From Rhipidocladum racemiflorum (Eukaryota > Streptophyta > Magnoliopsida > Poales > Poaceae): a stretch of 64,000 nt of DNA. Under the pieces are notes generated by a model that ran no database searches, was not told where the DNA came from, and saw only the letters and a list, made by a program, of their open reading frames with translations. Of this stretch, positions 34,486 through 46,540 are shown one piece after another (the first letter of the stretch is position 1; every line of letters begins with the position of its first letter). The stretch covers positions 59,226,854 through 59,290,853 of the forward strand of contig CM070580.1 of NCBI GenBank assembly GCA_036346355.1, read 5' to 3'. Position numbers and translations under genes: made by a program.

Positions 34486-35124
34486 AGACCCGCCATTCTA
34501 TTGCAGCCGTTGCAGGTTCCGGTTTGGAAATGGGAAGAAATCGGAATGGATTTTATCACTGGCTTACCAAGAACTAAGTCCGGATATGATTCCATCTGGG
34601 TTATCGTGGACAGATTGACCAAAGTGGCCCACTTTGTCCCAGTAAAGACGACTTATTCTGGTGACAAGCTTGCAGAACTTTACATGGCCAATATTGTGTG
34701 TTCGCACGGGGTGCCGAAGAAGATCGTGTTCGATCAAGGTTCCCAGTTTACCTCAAGGTTCTGGCAGAAATTGCATGAGGTATTGGGCACAAATCTGAAT
34801 TTGAGTACTGCTTATCATCCCCAGACAAATGGACAGACGGAAACAATAAATCAAATCCTAGAAGACATGTTGAGAGCCTATGCTCTAACATATAAAGGTT
34901 CATGGGATCAGAATTTGCCCTATGCTGAGTTTTTGTATAACAATAGTTATCAAGCCAGTCTGAAGATGGCACCTTTTGAAGCTCTATACGGAAGAAAATG
35001 CAGGACACCCTTGTATTGGAAGGAAACCGAAGGTGGGCAGATAATTGGACCAGATATTTTGAAAGAACCCGAAGAGCAAGTCAGACAGATCCACGCAAAT
35101 CTGAAGACAGCCCAGTCAAGATAG
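34486..35124 (+). pseudogene. Integrase catalytic core of the Tekay element
   Basis: It is in the same frame as the RT piece. The 207-residue frame from 34501 holds D17 (GMDFITGLP), D78 (IVFDQGSQFTS) and E114 (GQTETINQ), with 35 residues between the last two. FDQG replaces the usual SDRG around the second aspartate; the aspartate itself is kept. The end is a TAG at 35122, where the family reads SRQKSYAD. Confidence 0.9.
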
Positions 35125-35619
35125 AAAAGTTATGCGGATAATCGACGACGAGAATTAAGCTTTGCACCTTGTGATCATGTGTATCTGAAAGTTTCGCCTC
35201 TAAAGGGAATGAAACGGTTTCGAGTTAGTGGAAAGTTAGCGCCCCACTACATTGGGCCATTCCCAGTGATTGCCAGAAAAGGAGAAGTGGCTTATAAGTT
35301 GGAGTTGCCTCCACAACTGACAGGAGTACATGATGTCTTCCATGTGTCTCAGTTAAAGAAATGTCTCAGAGTACCCGAGCATCAGATGCCATTGGAAGAA
35401 ATGGAACTAAAGGAGGACCTGTCGTATCCGGAGTATCCAGTCAGGATTTTGGATGAAGCTAAGCGTCGAACCCGAAGCCGAGTGATCAAGTTTTGCAAAG
35501 TTCGGTGGAGTAACCATTCTGAGAAGGAAGCTACCTGGGAGTGTGAGGAAGATCTTCGAGCGGAGTTTTCTGATCTCTTTCTTTCTCCGTCCGAATCTCG
35601 GGGACGAGATTCTCTCTAA
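35125..35619 (+). pseudogene. Integrase C-terminus with chromodomain, Tekay element
   Basis: Still the same frame: KSYADNRRRELSF, then HVSQLKKCLRVPE, then a chromodomain at about residues 85-134 of the open piece (EYPVRILD, KVRWSNHSEKEATWECEEDL, FSDLF). The tail SRGRDSL ends at a natural stop 13 bases before the LTR. The chromodomain defines the chromoviruses and is thought to read methylated histone H3. Confidence 0.9.
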
Positions 35620-35631
35620 GAGGGGTAGGTT
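35619..35631 (+). other. Polypurine tract of the Tekay element
   Basis: AAGAGGGGTAGGT followed by the TGTAACATC start of the 3' LTR at 35632. Confidence 0.85.
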
Positions 35632-38600
35632 TGTAACATCCTCAGTTTCGCTTTCTGGAGAAAAAGCTAATTTAAATTAATTAAATTCAAAAATTGGAGT
35701 TTCCTTGGTGTTTATATTAACCTGGCATCCTTTCCCATCCAAAATTGGGATTCGATTCCCTTCCGTTCGAAAAATCGAATTTCCAGATTCCCGCCGGTAC
35801 CCGAAATTTCACCCGAGTCCAAAAATGTTCCAAAAATCCCAAAATCACTTCAATTAGGTCCCAAATATTCCAAAATGATTTTTGGAATGATTCCCCGGAT
35901 TTTTGGACCTTCGCTCCTATTTTATCTCGCGCGGCTTTCGTTTAATGCCCGCTGTTCGTGCTCGAATATTTAATTCCACAAATTTCATCCAAATTCCTCG
36001 AAACCAATTTTATTGAGTTCCAAATATTCCAAAATGGTTCTAAGAATTTTTCCAGAATTTTTAAACCATTTTTTCTAATTTTTCTCTAGGGCGGTTCATT
36101 TACGTAATTCCCGGCCAATCACGCGCTGCCACGTGGCGCGCACTGTTCATCTTCCACCTCTTGCCATGGAAAGAGAAGAGAAGCTCCAAAGTCTTCCCAT
36201 GGCTAGTGTTCTTCCTTCAAATGCCCAAATCTCCTTCAATAATGCCCCAAATCAATCACGACCAGATCCGTTGGAAGCACAACGACGTCCTCTCTCCATT
36301 CCCTACCATCAATAGCCCAGAATCTCGCCGGAATTGAAACCGTCGGCCAAAAACCGAAATGCAATTAAATGTCATTTACTCGGCCGTTTCAACTCCAAAC
36401 GACGTGCTTCCACCTCCCATATCTCCGTGTGGACGTCCTCTTCCCGGTGGTAGCCCTCACTCCTTGCCTCTTCCACTCATTTGCCCGCTAGATCGAGAAA
36501 ACCGACGCCGGGTCGCCATTTTCGGAGTTCTTCATGTTCATCCTTGTTCCTCCCTCTCCGGTGGGTCTTTCTAAACTCCGGTTGGTTCCTTGTGACCGTG
36601 AGGAAGTCTAGTATCTAATATTTCAATCAATTTTAGGATCCCTCAAGGTTTGGAGACGAATTTCGTGATTTTGTCATTTCGGCCGGAGCTCCGTTCGTCG
36701 CCAAATTCGTCATCTCCGGTGAGTTTGGATCCAATTCCTTGCTCCTATAGATCCTTTAGGATGTCCTCTAGATGATTCATGAATTTATTTGGTCAAGTTT
36801 CATGGAAAAATGGGGCAAAAATCCGGATTTTTGGAGAGAGAAAAAATAGCTCTCTGTTTTTTTTGGGTCTTCTCTATGCGTGCGTGCCCGTGCGTGTGCG
36901 CTGCGCCCGCCGCCACCGCCGCCGCCGCCCTGCTCCCGCCGTCGTCGCCGTTGCCGCCTCGGCGCTTCGCCTCGAAGGCCAGCTGCCATGCGCCGTCCGC
37001 CCGCCTCCCGATCGCCGGCCACCCCGCCCCTCCAAGCTCCCATGGCCATAGCCATGGCTTGAGCACAAGCATGAAGAAGGCCAAGTCTATGACACCATGG
37101 GCCCACTTGCGATAGACCGCAAGTCCAACCAAAAATCAAAAAAATGAAAAAGGAATATTCCGAGGAATATTCCCTGTTTTCCAATTTTCCAAATTTCAAA
37201 CTTCGGAAGCTCATATCTTTTCCGTCCGAACTCCGATTGACTCTGTTCAAATTCCTAAATTCATCTAAAATCAAGATCTGCCTGCCAGTACTACTTTTAT
37301 AATTTTTGGATTTTATATATTTTCTGGTATTTATTTGTTGTCTCGTTTTGCGCGTAGCTGAGGACCCCGCCGAGACCGCCGACTCCGTCGCCGGACTTCC
37401 ATCGTTCAACGATCTCACCGCGACCGAAGGCAAGTCTCCTTGATGCATGTTGACCCAATGTTTATAAATGTGTTTTAAATGTTTTATAAACTTGCATGCT
37501 ATGTTTATCATCGTATGTCAAATATAAGTGAGTAGTTAACCCGAATTGTGAATACCTCCTTTGTTAGTGACATCCATGTTACTTGTAACCCTAGGACATT
37601 TGCTATGCCATGTTTATGCTTATATGGTACCCTTTGTGCAATAGTACGGTAGAATTGCTTAGGACCATTATTGATGAACACAACCCATGGGTGGGATTAC
37701 TCAAAAATGATAATTTCAAGTATGATTTGGAAATGGTTATATGATTTTGGATACTGTTTTCCTAAAATAAAAAGAAAAGGGAAAAATGGTTTGAACTTGG
37801 GCGGAATGGAATGTCCGGTGGGTGCGGATGGAGCACTAGTTGTCTTGTGCAAGCACCGCCCCAAGTCAATTAAGGACCGACGCTTATGATTTTCCATTCT
37901 AAGCATGACCGAACTACCACATGTCTATAATAGTACGACCTGGCTAACTAATTTGTAGAAACCTAACTTAGACTCACCAAATGGTGGAATGTGAGTGCCG
38001 GATAGAGGCAATGTCGTTTTTCTCACACAGCGCAAGAGGGGGCTTCTGTACTGGGTGGCTAGAACCCTAATAGTGGTGAAACCTTAGCGGGTGGGTCAGG
38101 TTAGGTGTATACATTGTAAAAGCCTTGTCATGATCTCTCTGCCGACACACCAAAGGAAGTGTGTTAATAGCTTGGCATCAAGAGATGATCATGTCTTGTG
38201 GGTAAAGTTGTACACCTCTGCATAGTTAAAACTATTCGAATAGTCGTGCCTACGGTCAAAGGCAAAGCAAAGAATGCTTTCATATTGGTAGACTTTGGTT
38301 TTTTTTAAAAAACTAAAACGATGCTTTGTTTTGGGTTTCGGGTGTGGTTAGAACTCTCGGATGTGTCATGGCGGATTGAGCCATCCAGGTGGAAAGAACC
38401 TGTTTTATGCCTGGACGGAAGGAGTCATTGCGATTAAACTTGATCTTTTTAAAAATTGGCGGTTAGAGCCTTATATTGGTGATGGTGGATAGAACCCTCA
38501 CCGCAATATTAAATAATTCAATTGTTAAAAAGAATTGTAAAAAGGTGCTTTGTGAAACTTATTACTTGTAACACCCTACAAATCTAAACTGTCGTACAAG

Positions 38601-41066
38601 AAAATTTCGACAGCATCTCTCCTAAAATTAGGACAAAACGGAAGCGACAACAAGATTCATAATAACCATTATAAACAGGAATAACATAAAAGCATCAATA
38701 CTAGAGATAACAAATCTAAATCAACCAGAAAACAAACATAAACGTAAAACAGCTCCAAAGAGGACATCAACAGGTCTATGATTAATAAAATTTCAGCAAG
38801 CTAATGAATTATTAAATGCACTAGTCCATGTGATTCGTGATGACCCCAGAGGGTTGATTGTGCTACTAAGCCCACCCTTCAAGCTTACGACTCCCGAGAA
38901 CTACCTGAAAACAACAAAATAACAAGGGGTGAGATTGGGTAATCTCAGCAAGCGGAACAACTTTTAACGAATAACACAGCCACAGTAAAACTAGCATACC
39001 AAATTCCTCATGTCCAATACCACATTATAGAGTCCACACAACCTCAGTAAAATGCATATGATTGTGCACATGCTTATGCCATGATCCTCCTCACCGTGCC
39101 CTTTCTCAGGAACACACGGTGTTGTATGCCAGCTCTGATCGCGCACGCTGGCGTCGACAAACTTCCAATGCATGATTATGCAGTTAATGCTTCATGCATA
39201 AATACATTCATAACTTCCCACTCTGAATTCACATGCTTGCATACCATCAAATAACATGGATAGAATGCGAACATCATTGAGATAGAATATCTCCACAATT
39301 CATCTTGCAAACAACATCTTTCTTCATTCTTACTCATGATTCAAAAGCCAAACAACCACATCACAATGCAGGATAGGATATTGTAATCTCATAAACAAGT
39401 AGTTAAACCATGTAGGTGTGCTGCAATTAAGGTTTATATTGAAGACGAAACAAATAGCGAGTTATAGTTTAGCAAGACCACTACTTCCACTTGCCTTTAC
39501 CAACGTGGATGACGAACCTAGTTGCGTCCAGAAGGGGCACCACCTGTACAAGTATTATTTCAGTACATAGCGACATCACAAATGATCACACAACTCGAAC
39601 ACACGCTTCCTAATCCCCGTTCCCTTCTTAAGCGCCAAAAACCCCAATCTGTCCGGGTCAAACAGCAGCACCCTCTCTTCACAATTTCGTATCTTTTTTT
39701 TATACAGATCATAAAAATACAAAAAAATTACAGTAGCTAGATATTGACGAGATCTACAACTTTCATGAAGATCACAAATTTCAATTCCACTGTTAAATAT
39801 GCCTAAACAAACGTCCAACACAGTGGACAAAATCTGTTTCCAGATTCTGTCCGTCATCTTGAAACAGCGATAACTCTCAGACCGACTCCCCAACAATTCT
39901 ACAAAAATTACAGAAACTAGATCTCGACATTATCTACAACTTTCTAGTTATAGGTTTTTGCAGGAAAAATCGTCTATGCCACGTAAAACGCGAAACAATC
40001 CGCGCTGCACAATCTCCCCTTCCAAAAATAGCACCACGTGAACATCTACCCTTCTCCCCCATCAATATCCATCTAAATCACTCACCACCAGATCTAATAC
40101 ACTCCTAATCCCTAGGTAGAACAGGGGTAAAATATTGGGAATTTTACCTTGAGTTCTCCCTTGAGAACCCACGAAAAACGCGCGACGATTCCCGAAACGG
40201 AAATCTGCTCGTCCTCCACGCCTCCACGGATCCTCTTCTCGCTTGCTCCTTCGCGTTTCGCGGTGGATCTTGAGCCCCACGCAAGGGGAGGAAGATGAGG
40301 GGTGGTGTGGCTGCTAGGGGAGGAAGGGGGCGCCCTAGGGCTTTTGGGGGGGGTGACACCCCTTTTATATGGTGGGCCGGCCTACTAGGGGAAAAGAGAG
40401 AGAGGTGGGGAGGGGATTCGCAGCCCAGGCCCAGGTTTTCCTCGGCCCACTGTTTCTAGCCCGACAACTCCAAATTTAATATTAATTCGCCGGATAAACT
40501 TCAATTATTTCATCCCCCGACAAATCCTTCATTCCTCTCCCGAAACAAAACCATGAAAAGGAACCCCAAAATCGCTCTGACGCTCTAAGGCATCACATTA
40601 CTTAAGTATGGTTTAATAAAATTTGGCTTTGTGCAAATGAATCCTATTGAGCTTCCTTTGGAAAGCCCCACATACACATACTTTCCCCGACTTACTGAGT
40701 ACTTTTGTACTCACATGCTACTCAATCTTGTCATCATCAGAGAACTATCAAGACGCAGCCGAAGACGGTGAGTTCTACACTGGAGACTTCGATGAAGAGT
40801 GCCAGGATAACTAGTCGCGCTTCTTGTCGTCGCCTGTGGCGTTTTTTGTGTTCGCTTGTTGTCGCTTTTGCTTCCACTGTCGTGTCTCCGGTCTCTTGAC
40901 CGAGTATTGTAATAAGCGGCCATGTGGCCCATACTTTATTATTTATGTTACAATTTCGTCATGTTCGGCAATGAAGTATCACTGTTGACTGTGTGTACTA
41001 GCTACTGATCTGGGACTAGTACGGAAATACACAGGAGATTTTGGATTGCTGATCTGGGGTCTCACA
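35632..41066 (+). repeat. 3' LTR of the Tekay element, with a solo LTR inside
   Basis: The LTR starts TGTAACATC and ends GGGTCTCACA, and is about 3.4 kb once the insertion at 38567-40597 is removed. It is the more complete of the two LTRs, keeping blocks at 36150-36716 and around the solo LTR that the 5' copy lost. A CCG-rich stretch near 36900-37030 mirrors 4720-4830. The 244-residue minus-strand frame at 37511-36777 is conserved in part in the other LTR (4893-5318). It has no known motif and runs across LTR sequence, so I treat it as chance. Confidence 0.9.
38567..40597 (-). mobile_element. Solo LTR inserted in the Tekay 3' LTR
   Basis: It is flanked by TTACT at 38562-38566 and 40598-40602. 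On the plus strand it runs TGTAACACCC...GCATCACA with no internal region, so it is a solo LTR left by recombination between two LTRs. A TATA-like CATATAAAAG on the minus strand (near 40363-40373) indicates minus orientation. It is not family A, though it shares the general layout of Gypsy LTRs. Confidence 0.85.
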
Positions 41067-42472
41067 TGTTGTTACATGATGAATGAATGGTGAAAAGTAA
41101 ACATGACATCGTTTATAGATGTTAAATGATAAAAGAGTCGTTGAGCCAGGTCGGTGAGAAAGTCATATATGGATATATGACTAATCCAGAGTGCTCTTGG
41201 AAAGCTGCATGCATGTCCTGAATCGAGATTTCCATTATTTTCTTGTATGAAAAGAAAGGGTGATTAATCTCTGGTGTTTTGGCTCAAGTGTAAGAGATTC
41301 GAGTTTTCTTTTCGATTTTGGCTTAGGAAAATAAAATGTGTGCTCTTTGGATGTTGTTGAATCTTTGTTCCAAAGTGATTTGTAGCGCTTTGGGTTCAAG
41401 TTGATGAATGTGGTTCATCCGGCTAAAGGGAGTTTCTTTTGTTGGCATTCTCGTTTGAGATATGAATAGAAATGCTTATGGAACTATTAAGTATATTGGA
41501 GAAATATACTCATGAGCTTGATTGTTTTTTAATGTGAATATGTGAGGGCAAGACCCTCTTAGGAAAAGAACCAATGGTGGTTTGGTAATAATTTTCAGCC
41601 CTAGCTTGGGCTAGGCGTAGAACTTTGGTTGTGGTTTAAAAGGTGGTTATGATGGAGGTTATAGATGTCGTGGTTTAAATTTTGTTGAGAGTACCGTTTG
41701 GTGGTAGTGAAGGCTATAGAAATTGTAATGAAAAATGTTCTGTCATGAACATTGTCTTAACTAGTGTCCTTGGGTATGAGATATGCCCGGAAGTTGATAG
41801 AAAAAAAATAGCATGGTTTGTGTTTGGAAAGGAAATTATTGTCGATGTGGACTATGAATATAAATGAGATTGGTTAATTGTGTTTCTTTGTGAAAAAGGT
41901 CAAGTAATTGGAAGAGATGGGATTTTGTGTAATTGATTCTTTGGAGGTTCTCGTTTAGAACCCCAGTTATTAATAAGACACCGTTGGTGATTTGCTGGTA
42001 GAGAGGTTGTTAAAAGAGATGTGATTCGCTTTGATTGTGTCATCTTGAGATTAATGAGATGTGGTAGACAGGTTGAGAAATGAAATTAAGGTTTTGTGAA
42101 TGAAGTTGAAAAGAGAAGTTGTTCTGAGTTCATCAGGTTGGTTGTGTAGTAGTATGAAGGGTCTGAAGTGAGGATTCGGGCGTAATAATTTGATTAATCC
42201 CTTTTAGTGGGTGAAATCGAGGACTTCAGTTGACTTCTGTTAATATTATTGGGAATTGAAATGAAGGTGGAACCGTGAGAGGTTGCACTTAGTTGAGCTA
42301 AATTAACACTTTCTCGCTAACTGTTGGTTTTGAGAACTTGTTTGTCGTTTGTTCCGGTTTGAGTCTTTCTGTGAATGTTTTGTGTTGCAAAGAAAACTTG
42401 TCCCGTAGGGGTTTTGTTTTTGTTCTTGGCGTTCTTCAGATTCGAGATCAAATCCTGCTAAGGGGGAGAGAA
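41067..42472 (+). mobile_element. Remainder of the second family A internal region
   Basis: It continues 3994-4030 after the Tekay insertion and is similar to about 630-1698 all along. It ends in a purine tract AAGGGGGAGAGAA against the LTR at 42473. It has no coding capacity. A short TCGGTGAGAAAGT module near 41150 is like the one within the LTR. Confidence 0.75.
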
Positions 42473-44626
42473 TGTGACATTACGGTATGAATTTTTGACA
42501 TGTTTTTGTGATTCCAAAAGTTTTAGGTCTTTCCGGGAGGATTTGGGCCTTTCCGGGAGGGTTTGGGCCTCTCCGGGAGGAGTTGGGCCTAGGGGGTTGA
42601 GTCATGGGCCTTCAGTGGGGAGTTTTTGGGCCCATGGGGGGGAATTCCTGCAATTTCTTCCCACCCTAGCCCTCTCTGCGCCCCAAACCACTCCCCTCCC
42701 TAACCCTAGCCACCACACTCCCCTACTCCCCCATCTTGCGCCTCCACCTCCACCTCCCCTCTCCACCTCCCTTGCTGCCCTAGGGGAGCTCCCCACCGCG
42801 CAACCTCGCTGTCCGCTCCATCCGAAAGCCCCGCGATGAGGAGATCGGGCGGTTCCGGCGCGAGGAGGACGATCGGGGAGCTCGGGAGGAAGGATTTCGG
42901 CGTTCGTCGTTCTTCGGGAAGAGGTATGATTTGGGTGATCCTTGGGGTTGGTCTAGGTACTATTCTAGAGGTCGTTTTGATGCTTTTAGATCAAGTGGTG
43001 GTGCTGTGATTGGGTAGATAAGATAAAAACTAGAGTTTGCCACGTTCTCTGTTTCGGGCAGATTGTGCAGTCGACCTAGGGTTTGAGTTTTCGCGATTTT
43101 AGATTCGGAATTTGGTTTGCCGCCTGTTGAGAAAGTTGTAGGTAACTTCAATACCTTTAATTGGAAACCAAGAACGTCCAATTCATCCCAGTCGTTTGAA
43201 TGTTATGGTCGTTTTACCGAGCGTGTTCAAATCTGTGACGTAATTGGGACAGAACGTAGTGTTTTGTAGATTAAACAATTTTAGAGGCCGAATCAGCTTT
43301 TCCCAATACTTAGAAAAAGCTAGTAAATTTCCTAAGCTTCGCGATGATGTACTCGTTTAATCGATTCGGAGTCCTAGAACTAAAGTTATGCTAGATTGAA
43401 TTCTGCTGTCCCGGGGGGGGGACAGATTCTCTGTTTTTCGTTTTCGGGAGTAGTTTGCGAAATTGGGGTAGATGGGCGATGGCGTACTATTTTGTGGGCA
43501 CGTTGTGATTGTGTGGCATCTATGTGCAGGTGGTGTGACCCCGGGAGTGCCCTCCTCATCCCGCCAATCCGTCGCCCGAGGTTAAGGCAAGTGTATTGGG
43601 ATGGGTAGCATGTGGTTTATTTGCTTGTCTTGACTAGATGCAATTGTTTCCATGTTATGCTATCTTGCCTTGCTTAGTGTTTGCCATGATATGATAAAAA
43701 GGGTATGTTAAGATGTTATGAAATGGGTTATGGTTAATGATTACGGCATATGTTGCATACATGGCATGAAACTTGGCCAGGTCGGTGAGAACGTCATAAC
43801 TATTCTGGTAAGGTCGGTGAGAAAGTTATGACTAATCCGGAGCGCCATGGATGTAAGACCTACCTCGTGATTCCACCCACGCGGTGAGTGGAAGCGAGGA
43901 GTGGGCACCCTCCATCTACGGGATGGAAGGGGGACGTGGGTGCACGCCGACGGGTGTGCACTCGGCAATACCGGTATTTGCGTCGAGGAGACATGTGCAT
44001 TGCATACATTATGATGATGATGAAATGATTTCAATGAGGTTGAGATATGAATATGATGTTGCATATGAAGTATGACTTAATCATGATGTTAAGTTGTTAT
44101 GTAGTGATGATAATATTGAATTGTTCTGTATGACCCATTGCAATATACTTGCTGAGTGATGAACTCGCGCTTTTGTTTTATGTTGTTTTTAGGTACCATG
44201 AAATTGGCATGCGGGAAAGGGGCTTAGTGGCACATCTTCACAAAGTTTCACTCCTTAAGACTTACACATTTTTGCCATTCATAGTTGTGATTATAAGTTA
44301 ATGCGTTGAGAACTTCGAGTATGCCTTACTTGTGTGCTTGGTTATATCCATTACTTCGTTTTAGATCATAGTATGGCTAAATTTGATATGCTAGACTTAA
44401 ATTGCTGCCATGTCACCGGTTATCGTTGTTTAGATGCTTCCCATTGTGATATATCTTGTGATATTATTGTTGATGCTCCGTACCATGGAAAAACAAAGGA
44501 GATGCTGCCGAAATTTTTGGTTTTAGCATTTACTCCTTGCTGTAATTTATCTTAATTTATGGTATTTAGATGTTGTTTAGTCTATGTTTGGTAGCATTCA
44601 GGCATGCTAGATGCCGGGGTTTTACA
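42473..44626 (+). repeat. LTR, family A copy 2
   Basis: It runs TGTGACATTACGG to GCCGGGGTTTTACA, 2154 bp, and matches 1699-3993 with moderate divergence. The CTGTCCCG/CGGGACAG palindrome is disrupted here (a run of nine G near 43412-43420). The decamer-like ATACCGGTAT is kept near 43969. Confidence 0.88.
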
Positions 44627-44931
44627 CTTCTTCCCCTATGGCCCTACGCTTTTCCTCGTCGAAGCGGCGTAGGCATTGGGCGACCGGCCTCGAGGCTGGT
44701 CGAACATTCAAGGAGTGCTCGGCGACTTCCCTTGGGATTCCTGGCATGTCTGAGGGCCTCCATGTGAAGACGTCTCGATTGGCGCGGAGGAAGTCGACGA
44801 GCACGTCTTCCTATTTGGCGGGGAGCGTGGCTCCGACCCGCACGGTCTTGGCGGGATCCTCGGGATCAACCGCGATCTCCTTCGTATCCTCGACAGACTT
44901 GAAGGAGCTGGGCAACATCATATTCATGTCT
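44627..44931 (-). pseudogene. Gypsy pol fragment (protease-RT boundary)
   Basis: The minus-strand frame reads FKSVEDTKEIAVDP, LVDFLRANRDVFTWRPSDMP, GIPREVAEHSLNVRP and RRFDEEKRRAIGEEV. This is the conserved segment just before RT in a different Gypsy lineage (the RIRE2/Retand-like group, to judge from FLRANRDVFTW). One in-frame TAG lies near 44814. It is only about 100 codons long and is wedged between two oppositely oriented family A LTRs. Confidence 0.75.
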
Positions 44932-46540
44932 CAACCTCATTGAGATCATTTCATCATCATCATCATGTATGCAATGCAATGCAATGCACATGTCTCCTCG
45001 ACGCAAATACCGGTATTGCCGAGTGCACACCCGTCGGCGTGCACCCACGTCCCCCTTCCATCCGGTAGATGGAGGGTGCCTACTCCTCGCTTCCACTCAC
45101 CGCGTGGGTGGAATTACGAGGTAGGTCTTACATCCATGGCGCTCCGGATTAGTCATACCTTTCTCACCGACCTTACCAGAATAGTTATGATGTTCCCACC
45201 GACCGGGCCAAGTTTCATGCCATGTATGCAACATATGCCATAATCATTAACCATAAACCATTGCATAGCATCTTAACATGCCCTATTTATCATATCATGG
45301 CAAACACTAAGCATGGCAAGATAGCATAACATGGAAACAATTGCATCTAGTCAAGACATGCAAATAAACCACATGTTACCCATCGCAATACACTTGACTT
45401 AACCTCGGGCGACAAATTGGCGGGATGAGGAGGGCACTCCCGGGGTCACACCACCTGCACATAGATGCCACACAATAACCACGTGCCCACAAAACAGTAT
45501 GCCATCGCCCATCTACCCCGATTTCGCAAACTACTCCCGAAAACGAAAAACAGAGAATCTGTCCCCCCGGGACAGCAGATTTCAAACTATCATAACTTTA
45601 TATCTAGGACTCCGAATCGATTAAACGAGTACATCATCGCGAAGCTTACGAAATTTCCTAGCTTTCACTAAGTATTGGGAAAAGCTGATTCGGTCTCTAA
45701 CATTGTCTAATCTACAAAACACTACGTTTTATCCCAGCTACGTCACAGATTTGAACGCGCTCGGTAAATCGAGCATAACTCTCAAACGGCTGGGCGGAAT
45801 TGGACATTCTTTATGTCCACTGAAACGTATTGAAGTTACCAACAACTTTCTCAACAGACGGCCGACCAAATTCCGAATCTAAGGTCACGAAAACTCATAC
45901 CCTAGGTCAACTGCACAATCTGCCCGAAGCAGAGAACGTGGCAAACTCTAGTTTTCATCCAATCTACCCAATCACAGCACCACCTCTTGATCTAAAAGCA
46001 TCCAAATAACCTCTATGACAGCCCCTAGACCAACCCCAAGAACTACCCCTAGCCATACCTTCGCCCGACGAACGATGAACCAACGAATATCCTCCCGGTT
46101 CTCCCGATCTCCTTCCTCGCTCCAAATCCACCGGATCTCCTCATCGCGGAGCGCTCCAATGGTGAAAAAAGCAGGATGGCGAGGTGAGGGGCTCCCCCTA
46201 GGGCAGCAAGGATAGTGGAGAGGGGAGGGGAGGGGAGGGGTGGTGGTGCAATGGAGGGGAGGGGAGGCGCACGGCAAGGCAAGGGGGAGGGTGGCGGCTG
46301 GTTTGGGGGGAAGAGAAGGAAGTGGGGGCGGCTAGGGCAGGATTGGGGCGCCCTCTAGGGCAGGGGACGCACCCAAGGAGCCCAAGCTGGCCTCCTACTC
46401 CCACATGGGCCCAGACACCTTCCCACTAAAGCCCACGACTCTTTTCCTTCGGCCCAAACTCCCCCGGAAAGGCCCGAAAACGCAATTAAACCGCATACCG
46501 TATAGTTTTAACCTCAAATTTCATATTTGATAATGTCACA
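44932..46540 (-). repeat. LTR, family A copy 3, inverted and truncated
   Basis: It is the reverse complement of about 42473-44065. The LTR start (TGTGACATT) is at 46540-46532 on the minus strand, and the last 560 bases of the LTR are missing at the 44931 junction. With copy 2 it forms a large inverted repeat (arms about 1.6 kb) around the 305-base pol fragment. Confidence 0.85.

Larger units (their letters stand above)
4031..41066 (+). mobile_element. Tekay/Del-type Gypsy retrotransposon with three nested insertions
   Basis: The element is bounded by LTRs that start TGTAACATC and end TCCCACA/TCTCACA. It is flanked by the 5-bp duplication TGTTG at 4026-4030 and 41067-41071. A Met-tRNA primer binding site lies 4 bases after the 5' LTR (18212-18223) and a polypurine tract ends at 35631. 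Protein order is ORF1, gag, protease, RT, RNase H, integrase, chromodomain; that order and the chromodomain place it in the Tekay/Del chromoviruses. Three later insertions inflate it: 5964-17866, 18244-29765 and 38567-40597. The reading frames are closed by several stop codons and a few frameshifts, so it is not autonomous now. Confidence 0.9.

Noticed and set aside
43406..43420. Run of G as a G-quadruplex element
   Set aside because: It is a single homopolymer inside a decayed copy of the CTGTCCCG palindrome and could equally be a homopolymer length error.
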